From Pseudomonadota bacterium (GTDB lineage: Bacteria; Pseudomonadota; Alphaproteobacteria; Azospirillales; Azospirillaceae): a stretch of DNA of 8,748 nucleotides. This document shows positions 1 through 5,535 of this stretch, piece by piece. Under the pieces are notes generated by a model. The model searched no databases and was not told the DNA's origin. It worked only from the letters and a program-made list of their open reading frames with translations. A program made the position numbers and the translations under genes. The stretch covers positions 1 to 8,748 of the forward strand of contig JAEYOB010000101.1 in assembly GCA_023412175.1 (NCBI GenBank). The letters run 5' to 3'. How positions within the stretch are numbered: the stretch's first letter is position 1; each line of letters opens with the position of its first letter.

Positions 1-938
1 CGGTGGCGGGCCGCACGGCCAGCGCCCCGCCGATGCCGCCGCCGGTCTTCATTGTCGGCCATTGGCGCAGCGGGACCACGCACCTCCTCAACGTGATGAG
101 CCGGGATCGGCGCTTCGGCGTCCCGACGCCGCTCGCCGTCGGATTCCCTTTGAGCTTTCTCGGCCTGAGCCGATTCTGGCGCGCCCGTCTCGAGGAGTGG
201 CTGCCGCCCGACCGCATCATCGACCCCATGCCCGTCACCCCCACGGCCCCACAGGAGGACGAACTGGCGCTGGCTCTTCTGCAGCCGCTGTCCTACTACC
301 ACGGCATCTTCTTTCCACGGATGCTGCACGCGGCGTTTCGCCGGGGCGTGCTGTTCGAGGACTGCGGTTCGGACGAGGTGGCGCGCTGGTGCCGGTGCGT
401 GACAGGGTTTCTCTGGAAGCTGCACCTCCAGCACGGCGGCCGGAGGCTTCTTATCAAGAACCCGGCGCATACGGCGAAGGTGGCGCATCTGCGCACGCTG
501 TGGCCCGACGCCGCGTTCATACACATCCACCGTGATCCCTACGCGGTCTTCGACTCCACCCGGCGCATGCTGCGCACACTGCTGCACGAGTTCGCTCTGC
601 AACCCCATGATCCGGAAACGACCGACGCGCTGGCGCTCGACCTTTACCCGCGCATGATGGCCCGTCTCGACGTGGATATGGCGGCGCTGCCGTCCGGCCG
701 GTTGGTCGAGATCCGCTACGAGGACTTCCTGGCTGGTCCGCTCACCCAACTCGAGCGCGTGTACGATGTACTCGGCCTGGGTTCGATTTCCGATGCCATG
801 CCCATTTTCGCGGCCTACTTGGCGCAGGTCCGCGGCTTTCCCCGCCAGAACCACGCATTGACGGCGGAAGAGGCCTCCAGCGTGGCCGTCGCCTGGCGGT
901 TCGCCTTCGAGCGTTGGGCCTATCCGCGCCGGACTTGA
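1..938 (+). CDS. Sulfotransferase family protein (5' partial)
   Basis: Likely transfers a sulfo group from PAPS to an unidentified acceptor. The PAPS 5'-phosphosulfate loop is visible about 15 residues into the readable frame as VFIVGHWRSGTTHL, and the 3'-phosphate motif as IHIHRDPYAVFDS (codons near 525-560). A KNPAHTAK segment lies between them and an IRYEDF motif follows near 713-728, all typical of the bacterial Sulfotransfer_3-like group. The frame is open to base 1, and in family members the P-loop usually sits some tens of residues from the N-terminus, so the GTG at 3 is probably internal and the true start lies outside the window. The C-terminus is complete. It is followed after 151 nt by a P450 gene on the same strand, which suggests tailoring of a shared small molecule or lipid (inference). 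The acceptor cannot be told from sequence. Confidence 0.85.
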   Translation, partial: VAGRTASAPPMPPPVFIVGHWRSGTTHLLNVMSRDRRFGVPTPLAVGFPLSFLGLSRFWRARLEEWLPPDRIIDPMPVTPTAPQEDELALALLQPLSYYHGIFFPRMLHAAFRRGVLFEDCGSDEVARWCRCVTGFLWKLHLQHGGRRLLIKNPAHTAKVAHLRTLWPDAAFIHIHRDPYAVFDSTRRMLRTLLHEFALQPHDPETTDALALDLYPRMMARLDVDMAALPSGRLVEIRYEDFLAGPLTQLERVYDVLGLGSISDAMPIFAAYLAQVRGFPRQNHALTAEEASSVAVAWRFAFERWAYPRRT

Positions 939-967
939 GCCCTGACAAGGCAAGTCCACGCCCGCGA

Positions 968-984
968 TCTGCGCTTGGCGCAGA
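968..984 (+). terminator. Hairpin downstream of sulfotransferase
   Basis: A perfect 7-bp stem (TCTGCGC / GCGCAGA) with a 3-nt loop starts 30 nt after the sulfotransferase stop. No U-tract follows on either strand, so it is not a classical intrinsic terminator. It could be a Rho-type 3' end structure or chance in GC-rich DNA. If it terminates, the P450 needs its own promoter in the remaining 105 nt, where I see no convincing -35/-10 pair. Confidence 0.25.
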
Positions 985-1089
985 CGCTGCCGCCCGGAGG
1001 GCTCAGCCCCAGCGCCGCCGCTCCACTGTTCCAGATCGGGGAGTGACACATCTTCCTCTGATACGGCCGCGCCGAGGACGCTGGCAACC

Positions 1090-2487
1090 ATGTCGACCCT
1101 GACGAGCCCCCGCCCGCTGATCGTGCCGCCGGTTCCTGAGCCGCCGCGCGAGGAACTGCCAGTGAGCACCCTGCTTACGGCGTTCCGGACCAACGCCCTG
1201 ACGGCGTGGCCCAGACGGGCCTACGAGGACGCCATCCTTGAGCGCCGTATGCTCGGGAGGGCGAGCTACCTCCTGAACGACGCCTCGGCGATCCGGCGCG
1301 TTCTGGTGGACAACGACGCCAACTACGCCCGCACACCGGCCAGCGTCCGCATCCTGCGCCCGATCGTTGGCGATGGCGTGCTGCTTGCCCGTGGCGAGGC
1401 GTGGCGGCGCCAGCGGCGCACACTGGCGCCGGCCTTCACGCCACGCACCCTGCCGATGCTGGCCCACCATGTCGCCGTTGCCACTGGGGTGGCGCTCAAG
1501 CGGTTGGGCGGCATGGCCGGCGCGGGCGCGGGGATCGACCTTTTGGGCTTCATGCAGGCGCTCGCCCTCGACATTGCCGGGCGCTCGATGTTCTCGCTGG
1601 AGACGGAACGCTTCGGCCCCGCCTTGCGAGGCATGATGGTCCGCTACAACCGTCGCCTCGCCCGCCCGCACCCGAGCGATTTCCTCTTCCCGCTCTGGCT
1701 GCCGAACATCTGGGACCTGCTGCGCCGGCGCTTCCGGCTGGAATGGATAGCGCTGACCGACGGCATCATCGCCGAGCGGCGACGGGCAAGTCGTGCCGAG
1801 GGGCCGCGTGACCTTTTCGACCTGATGGAACAGGCCAGAGACCCAGAGACCGGGGCCGGCTTCACACCAACGCAACTGCGCGATCAGGTCGCCACGCTGA
1901 TCATGGCGGGGCACGAGACGACGGCGCTCACCCTGTTCTGGGCCTGCTGGCTGTTGACCCAGGCGCCCGAGGCGCAGGAGCGCGTGGCGGCGGAAGCGCA
2001 GGCGCTCGACCCGGCGCCCGAGGACGCTCCCGGTACGGCCCATGATGCGCTGGCGCGTCTTCCCTTCACCCGGGCTGTCGTGGACGAGACGCTGCGCCTG
2101 TATCCACCGGCCTACATGATTGTGCGGCTGTCGCTGGGTGAGGACGATCTTGGCGCCGTGTGCGTGCCGGCGGGAGCGCTCGTCGCTATCGCGCCTTGGA
2201 CGTTGCATCGGCACCGACGGCTGTGGTCCGAGCCGGCCGCCTTCGAGCCCGCGCGTTTTCTGCCGGGCGCGCCGCCACCGGACCGCTTTGCTTTCCTGCC
2301 GTTCGGTGCGGGCCCTCGGGTGTGCGTCGGCGCCCAGTTCGCCCTGACCGAGGCGGTGCTGGTGCTGGCCTCCCTGTTCCGCCGCTTCCGTGTGGCGCTG
2401 CCGCCGGAGGCCCAGCCGGTGCTGCCCGTCGCGATCGTGACGACGCAGCCGGATCACGCGCCGCAGTTCTGCGTGACCCTGCGCTGA
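1090..2487 (+). CDS. Cytochrome P450
   Basis: Heme-thiolate monooxygenase of 465 aa, a normal length for a soluble bacterial P450. All signature elements are present: the I-helix oxygen-activation motif AGHETT at residues 273-278 (T277 conserved), the K-helix ETLR at 333-336, and the heme loop FGAGPRVCVG at 405-414 with C412 as axial ligand. No signal peptide or membrane anchor is seen, so it is cytosolic. The ATG at 1090 has a GAGGA 11 nt upstream, somewhat far but usable, and no better start is visible. The AGHETT/FGAGPRVCVG wording resembles the CYP4/CYP102-like fatty-acid or terpenoid hydroxylase branch more than the camphor type; this is an impression only. No separate ferredoxin or reductase gene lies in the window, but the next gene, 20 nt downstream, carries a ferredoxin-like domain. 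Substrate unknown. Confidence 0.94.
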   Translation: MSTLTSPRPLIVPPVPEPPREELPVSTLLTAFRTNALTAWPRRAYEDAILERRMLGRASYLLNDASAIRRVLVDNDANYARTPASVRILRPIVGDGVLLARGEAWRRQRRTLAPAFTPRTLPMLAHHVAVATGVALKRLGGMAGAGAGIDLLGFMQALALDIAGRSMFSLETERFGPALRGMMVRYNRRLARPHPSDFLFPLWLPNIWDLLRRRFRLEWIALTDGIIAERRRASRAEGPRDLFDLMEQARDPETGAGFTPTQLRDQVATLIMAGHETTALTLFWACWLLTQAPEAQERVAAEAQALDPAPEDAPGTAHDALARLPFTRAVVDETLRLYPPAYMIVRLSLGEDDLGAVCVPAGALVAIAPWTLHRHRRLWSEPAAFEPARFLPGAPPPDRFAFLPFGAGPRVCVGAQFALTEAVLVLASLFRRFRVALPPEAQPVLPVAIVTTQPDHAPQFCVTLR

Positions 2488-2507
2488 GGGCTGTGAAAGG
2501 AGCTTGC

Positions 2508-3365
2508 ATGGCCGAGCGACACGTCCTCAACGCTCCCGGCAATTGGTACGTCGACACCCGCTGCATCGACTGCTCGGCGGCGTGCACGCTGGCGCCCGGC
2601 TTGATTGTCGGTCGTAGCGGCCAGGCGGTCTTCGCCCGGCAGCCCGCCACACCGGAAGAACGGATGCAGGCGTGGCGGGCAAGGCTCGCCTGTCCGACCG
2701 CCTCGGTCCGGACCGAGAGCCACGAGGAGGTTCCCGAGGCTGTCTTTCCGGAGCACATATGCGACGGCGTCCATCGCCTCGGCTACAACGCGCGATCCTC
2801 CTATGGGGCCCACTCCTTTCTGATCCGCCGGGCGGCGGGGAACCTGATGGTGGACGCGCCGCGCTGGACGCGCGCCGTTGTCGGACCCCTCGAGGCATGG
2901 GGAGGGATCTCGGACATTCTGCTGACGCACCGGGACGACATTGGGGATGCTGAACGCTACGCCCGCCACTTCGATGCGCACGTCTGGATCCACGAGGCCG
3001 ATTGCGATGCCGCCCCGTTCGCCGACCGCATCATCGCCGGGACCGTGCCGGTCCAAGTTCAGTTCGATCTGCTGGTGATTCCGGTGCCCGGCCACACTGA
3101 GGGAAGCGTCGCCTACCTGTACGACGACCGATGCCTGTTCACTGGCGACACCCTGGCCTGGAGCTTCGAGCGCGACGGCCTTACAGCATGGCGGGAGGTG
3201 TGCTGGTGGTCGTGGCCGGAGCAACTGCGCTCGCTGCGACGGCTGCGCGATCACCGCTTCGAATGGGTGTTCGCCGGCCATGGCGGCAGTCAGCATCTGC
3301 CCGCCGATGAGATGGCAACCCGGCTTGCGGCTCTTCTCGAACGCCTGGAACCGACAGTTCCTTGA
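2508..3365 (+). CDS. Ferredoxin-like domain fused to MBL-fold hydrolase
   Basis: A 285-aa two-domain protein. Residues about 13-68 resemble a single-cluster ferredoxin (Fer4_13-like): CIDCSAAC gives C19, C22 and C26, and a later CP pair gives C62. Residues about 85-285 form a metallo-beta-lactamase fold. Candidate metal ligands are H141 and D143/D144 (THRDDIGD), H196 (PGHTEGS), D214 (FTGDT) and H258 (FAGHGG). The canonical HxHxDH is replaced by HRDDxxD, which I recall as normal for this ferredoxin-MBL subfamily, as is the CWWSWPEQ stretch. The ATG at 2508 has a strong AAAGGAG about 6 nt upstream; the longer open frame from 2160 only overlaps the P450. The gene starts 20 nt after the P450 stop, so co-transcription is very likely. 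The reaction is unknown. A redox role for the P450, or hydrolysis of a P450 pathway intermediate, are both inference. Confidence 0.9.
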   Translation: MAERHVLNAPGNWYVDTRCIDCSAACTLAPGLIVGRSGQAVFARQPATPEERMQAWRARLACPTASVRTESHEEVPEAVFPEHICDGVHRLGYNARSSYGAHSFLIRRAAGNLMVDAPRWTRAVVGPLEAWGGISDILLTHRDDIGDAERYARHFDAHVWIHEADCDAAPFADRIIAGTVPVQVQFDLLVIPVPGHTEGSVAYLYDDRCLFTGDTLAWSFERDGLTAWREVCWWSWPEQLRSLRRLRDHRFEWVFAGHGGSQHLPADEMATRLAALLERLEPTVP

Positions 3366-3554
3366 CTGAACGGGGATGCATGGGGCGGCTGATGCGCCGC
3401 AACGAAAGGGGATGCCGCCTCTGGAGCCGCTGATGAGGCAGCTCTGGGGCGACTGCTGCCGAACGCAATGCGGTGCAAGGAGATGGCCGGTGCTCATTGC
3501 AGAGCGAAAAGCGTCGATTAGAGGACCGGCAAGCCTCGCGCTTGTGCGCGGGTA

Positions 3555-3656
3555 TCACTGTGGCGCGTTGACGGCCGCCAATCGGCGAGAGCGGTCAACC
3601 ACCGACAAGGCGAGGGCTATAGCGGGCAGCAGCAGGAGCAGCGACAGGCCGGACAT
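3555..3656 (-). CDS. Candidate 33-aa single-pass membrane protein
   Basis: Reading the - strand from ATG at 3656 gives a 33-residue peptide that opens MSGLSLLLLLPAIALALSVV, a clean hydrophobic helix, followed by a basic and polar tail with DRSRRLAA. A GGAG lies 6 nt upstream of this ATG, a well-placed ribosome binding site. A longer in-frame ATG at 3683 would give 42 aa but has poorer spacing. A short hairpin (CGCGC/GCGCG, 3537-3550) begins just past the stop, without a U-tract. The hydrophobic-then-basic layout suggests an inner-membrane miniprotein with its tail in the cytoplasm. I do not recognise a family, and such short frames can arise by chance in GC-rich DNA, so confidence is modest. 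Confidence 0.38.
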   Translation of the reverse strand: MSGLSLLLLLPAIALALSVVDRSRRLAAVNAPQ

Positions 3657-3713
3657 GGCGATCTCCGAAGCGACATTGCCCATGGACCCTATTGCTGGTT
3701 TCTCAAGCAAGTC

Positions 3714-3747
3714 TTGACCACAGTCAAAGTCCCACTGATTCAGTCAA
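3714..3747. promoter_or_regulatory. Repeat/palindrome cluster, possible operator
   Basis: CAGTCAA occurs at 3721-3727 and again at 3741-3747, exactly 20 bp apart. TTGAC at 3714-3718 is an inverted copy of GTCAA at 3723-3727. A perfect 11-bp palindrome, ACTGATTCAGT, lies at 3734-3744. The cluster sits between the two divergent small ORFs. Two identical half-sites on the same helix face would suit a dimeric transcription factor, and TTGACC could double as a -35 element, though I see no matching -10. Function is inference from the pattern. Confidence 0.25.
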
Positions 3748-3830
3748 CCTATGCCTCGACGGATCGTGCCCCGCCGGCATGATCCCCGGCCGCCGCTCTC
3801 CCCAGGGGTGCCGCCCACCCTGAACAATAC

Positions 3831-3852
3831 GGACGCGGAGCAAACCGCGTCC
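3831..3852 (+). promoter_or_regulatory. Perfect stem-loop abutting the RBS of the 68-aa ORF
   Basis: GGACGCGG and CCGCGTCC form a perfect 8-bp GC-rich stem with a 6-nt AGCAAA loop. The stem ends 2 nt before the GGAGGA ribosome binding site (3855-3860) of the ORF starting at 3866. It is not followed by a U-run, so it does not look like a terminator. In a transcript reading into the ORF it would sit in the 5' leader, where it could protect the mRNA or tune ribosome access. The structure is plain in the sequence; the role is inferred. Confidence 0.4.
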
Positions 3853-3865
3853 TTGGAGGAACCGC

Positions 3866-4072
3866 ATGTCGCTCACGACTCTCGCTCTCGGCTTGGTGTT
3901 TTTTGGTGCCGCCGCTTTCGCGCTTTTCACCGTTTGGGCGGGGCTGATTGTGGGTCATCAGCGCCGCCTGGCGCTGGATGACCGGTATGCTTGCCCGCCA
4001 CAAAGCGCTGGCCCTTGCCCGCTCATGATCAGTGGTGATCAAGAGGGTGAGCCAAGCTGGTTGGGGGACTAG
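3866..4072 (+). CDS. Small single-pass membrane protein, 68 aa
   Basis: Starts at an ATG with an excellent GGAGGA ribosome binding site 5 nt upstream. Residues about 5-30 (LALGLVFFGAAAFALFTVWA and following) form one strong transmembrane helix, followed by a basic HQRRLAL segment and a low-complexity polar tail. I do not recognise a family. The last codons (WLGD and the TAG stop) are read from the antisense of a tRNA 3' end (4058-4085), so the C-terminus may have been created by a rearrangement that brought the tRNA remnant here; the native protein may have ended differently. The strong translation signal and the clean helix argue for a real gene, and the odd tail argues that it is a truncated or rewritten one. 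Confidence 0.5.
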   Translation: MSLTTLALGLVFFGAAAFALFTVWAGLIVGHQRRLALDDRYACPPQSAGPCPLMISGDQEGEPSWLGD

Positions 4073-4085
4073 GATTCGAACCTAG
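4058..4085 (-). pseudogene. tRNA 3'-end remnant (T-arm, acceptor strand, CCA)
   Basis: Read on the - strand this is a textbook tRNA 3' end: T-stem CTAGG, loop TTCGAAT, T-stem CCTAG, acceptor strand TCCCCCA, discriminator A and encoded CCA. All five T-stem pairs form. Everything before tRNA position 49 is missing: the fragment stops exactly at the CTAG that borders the insertion sequence. The matching acceptor 5' strand would be TGGGGGA; it is not found next to either IS end. The amino acid identity cannot be told without the anticodon. It is either half of a tRNA gene split by IS-linked rearrangement or a leftover attachment-site copy from island integration at a tRNA. Confidence 0.78.
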
Positions 4086-4096
4086 TACTACAGCCG
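4082..4096. repeat. IS left end: CTAG target repeat plus terminal inverted repeat
   Basis: CTAG (4082-4085) is followed by TACTACAGCCG (4086-4096), which is the exact reverse complement of the right end at 5443-5453. CTAG is also part of the T-stem of the tRNA remnant. Four-base YTAR/CTAG target duplications are characteristic of the IS701 family. The transposase's family-like reading frame ends within this repeat (TAG at 4090-4088 on the - strand). Confidence 0.8.
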
Positions 4097-5453
4097 TTCT
4101 CTATCGGTTTGGGTGCGGCGTTTCCAATGAGAGCGGCGTGCCCACTGCTGGTGGCGTCTTCGCCAGAGCGACCACGCGATAACGACGGTGGGCGGGGGTG
4201 GCGGCGGGGCGATAAGCCGGTGCAGCAGGCGGCGGACCTCCGGCACGGTCAAGGGTAGAAGCTCGGCCGCCAAGTCGGCCGGGTCCTCTCCCCCCGATGG
4301 CCGCCTTGCGCACGACGGTGAGAAACGCCAGCGCCAGCATCGCCAAGGTGACGTGCCGGTGCCAGTCGGTCCACGAGCGCACCTCGTACTGGTCGAGCCC
4401 AACCTCGCCCTTGGCCAACTCGAAGCCGCTCTCGATCGTCCAGCGCGTGCCGGCCACGCGCACCAACTCCTTCAGCGCCGTGCCGCTCGGGGCGAAGGTG
4501 AAGTAGAAGGTCAGATCCCCATCCGCCAGGCGGCGCCGGATCAGCAGGCCCTTGCCCCAGCCGTCCGGGGCGCCGCGAAACGGCAGATGCGCCCAGTCGT
4601 ACAGCCGCGGTCCCTTGGACCCGTCACCGGCGCTGAGCCGATGCCAGCCGTCCGCCGGCACCTCCTCGACCCAATCACTCACCGTGCCCGGGAACAGCCG
4701 CTGGCCGCTGGTGACCGCCAGCACATAGCCGATCCGGCGCCGCACCAAGGCTTGGCGCAGCGCGCTGTCGGCGCCGTACACGCTGTCAGCGGCGACCCAG
4801 GCGCACGGCACGCCGGCGTTCAGCGCGCGCTCCAGCATCGCCAGGCCGAGCTTCGGCTTGGTGGCGAACGCCACCTCATCGGGCACCCAGGCGGCGCGGC
4901 GGCGCTCCTCGTCGCCGGCCCAGGCCTGCGGCAGGTACAAGGCGCGGTCGATCAGCGCATGGCCGTGCCGGCCGGCGTAGCCGAGGAAGACGCCGATCTG
5001 GCAGTTCTCGATGCGCCAGGCGGTGCCGGAGTACTGGCGCTGCACGCCGACCGAGCGCGTGCCCTTCTTCACAAAACCGGTTTCGTCGAGGACCAGCACG
5101 GCCTGTGGATCACCGAGGTGCTCGACCACGTAGACGCGCAGGTCGTCGCGCACGGCGTCGGCGTCCCAGCGCATGCGCGCCAGGAAGTCCTGCACGCTGT
5201 CCGGGCTGGCATCGCCGGCGGCCTCGGCCAACTGCCAGCCGTTCTTGCGCTCCACCGGCGCCAGCAGACCGGCCAAGTACTGGCGCGCCCGCCGGCGCGC
5301 TTCCGGCCGGCAGAACTCCGGCGCGATCCGTTCCGCCAGCGCGTCCAGCGCTCCATCCCAGCCCACCGCTGCGGCAACCGTCGTCATGCTTGGCATCCTC
5401 TCGCAGAATGCCAACCTCAACAGCCGCCAACACGGATGATCCCGGCTGTAGTA
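4086..5453 (-). mobile_element. IS701-family insertion sequence, about 1.37 kb
   Basis: A complete element by its borders: 11-bp perfect terminal inverted repeats (TACTACAGCCG at the left, its complement at the right), CTAG on both outer sides, and one transposase gene on the - strand filling nearly all of the interior. The length and the CTAG target agree with the IS701 family. Beyond 11 bp the ends diverge. It lies between a tRNA 3' remnant at the left and the 3' end of a histidine kinase gene at the right, 82 bp beyond that gene's stop, so it breaks no visible protein gene. Because the transposase seems frameshifted, this copy may depend on transposase from another copy or may be inactive. 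Confidence 0.87.
4101..5387 (-). CDS. IS701-family DDE transposase, C-terminus frameshifted
   Basis: Catalyses cut-and-paste movement of the surrounding IS through an RNase H-like DDE domain. Likely catalytic acids, counting from ATG at 5387, are D101 (LDETGFVKKG), D201 (ADSVYGAD) and E319 (WTIESGF). The segment GEVGLDQYEVRSW and the following WHRHVTLAMLALA are typical of the family. The ATG at 5387 is preferred over in-frame starts at 5396 and 5420 because GAGAGGA lies about 8 nt upstream. After residue about 364, at a run of six G on the coding strand (4295-4290), the frame gives a nonsense-looking Pro/Arg-rich tail. The +1 frame instead gives a 67-residue family-like tail (LLPLTVPEVRRLL, then WSLWRRRHQQ) ending at 4088 within the inverted repeat. 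So one extra G, programmed frameshifting or a sequencing error is likely. Confidence 0.86.
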   Translation of the reverse strand: MTTVAAAVGWDGALDALAERIAPEFCRPEARRRARQYLAGLLAPVERKNGWQLAEAAGDASPDSVQDFLARMRWDADAVRDDLRVYVVEHLGDPQAVLVLDETGFVKKGTRSVGVQRQYSGTAWRIENCQIGVFLGYAGRHGHALIDRALYLPQAWAGDEERRRAAWVPDEVAFATKPKLGLAMLERALNAGVPCAWVAADSVYGADSALRQALVRRRIGYVLAVTSGQRLFPGTVSDWVEEVPADGWHRLSAGDGSKGPRLYDWAHLPFRGAPDGWGKGLLIRRRLADGDLTFYFTFAPSGTALKELVRVAGTRWTIESGFELAKGEVGLDQYEVRSWTDWHRHVTLAMLALAFLTVVRKAAIGGRGPGRLGGRASTLDRAGGPPPAAPAYRPAATPAHRRYRVVALAKTPPAVGTPLSLETPHPNR

Positions 5454-5457
5454 CTAG
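5443..5457. repeat. IS right end: terminal inverted repeat plus CTAG
   Basis: CGGCTGTAGTA (5443-5453) is the exact complement of the left terminal repeat and is followed by CTAG (5454-5457), matching the left flank CTAG at 4082-4085. The sequence beyond it (from 5458) shows no tRNA-like pairing, although a simple insertion into the tRNA would leave the tRNA body here. Confidence 0.8.
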
Positions 5458-5502
5458 CCGGCCACGCACGACCGTTTGACCGGCTTGGCCAGCGACGACC
5501 TG

Positions 5503-5529
5503 ACCGGCCCGACCCGGAGGGTGGCCGGT
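5503..5529 (-). terminator. Hairpin after histidine kinase, possible terminator
   Basis: ACCGGCC (5503-5509) pairs perfectly with GGCCGGT (5523-5529), and inside it ACCC (5512-5515) pairs with GGGT (5519-5522) around a GGA loop, leaving a 2-nt bulge. It lies 6 bp past the kinase stop, between that gene and the IS. No U-tract follows on the - strand, so it may be a weak or Rho-assisted 3' end. It would also limit readthrough into the same-strand transposase. Confidence 0.38.
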
Positions 5530-5535
5530 TCCCGA

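Larger units (their letters stand above)
3366..3865. other. Gene-poor interval with two divergent small-ORF flanks
   Basis: Between the ferredoxin-MBL stop and the next supported + strand start there is no conventional gene. The stretch holds weak hairpins at 3393-3408 (GCGGC/GCCGC stem) and 3437-3460 (GGCAGC/GCTGCC), neither with a U-tract, a candidate 33-aa ORF on the - strand (3555-3656), an AT-richer segment with repeated CAGTCAA words (about 3700-3750), and a perfect hairpin at 3831-3852. A 113-codon + strand frame (3376-3717) crosses it but lacks a good ribosome binding site and any recognisable motif. The base composition around 3700-3760 is visibly less GC-rich than the flanking genes, as expected for regulatory DNA. 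Confidence 0.5.

Noticed and set aside
1003..2457. Long - strand open frame of 484 codons over the P450
   Set aside because: Antisense shadow of the P450, which has all its catalytic motifs; the antisense product is low-complexity Arg/Gln/Gly with no recognisable feature.
3393..3460. Hairpins after the ferredoxin-MBL gene as its terminator
   Set aside because: Stems of only 5-6 bp with long loops and no U-tract; not better than chance in GC-rich sequence.
3376..3717. 113-codon + strand ORF after the ferredoxin-MBL gene
   Set aside because: No properly spaced ribosome binding site, mixed composition without motifs, and it overlaps the better-supported small - strand ORF and the repeat cluster.
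5454..5535. Possible tRNA 5' half to the right of the IS
   Set aside because: Reading back from CTAG, no anticodon stem, D-arm or TGGGGGA acceptor strand can be formed in the 78 bp before the kinase stop.
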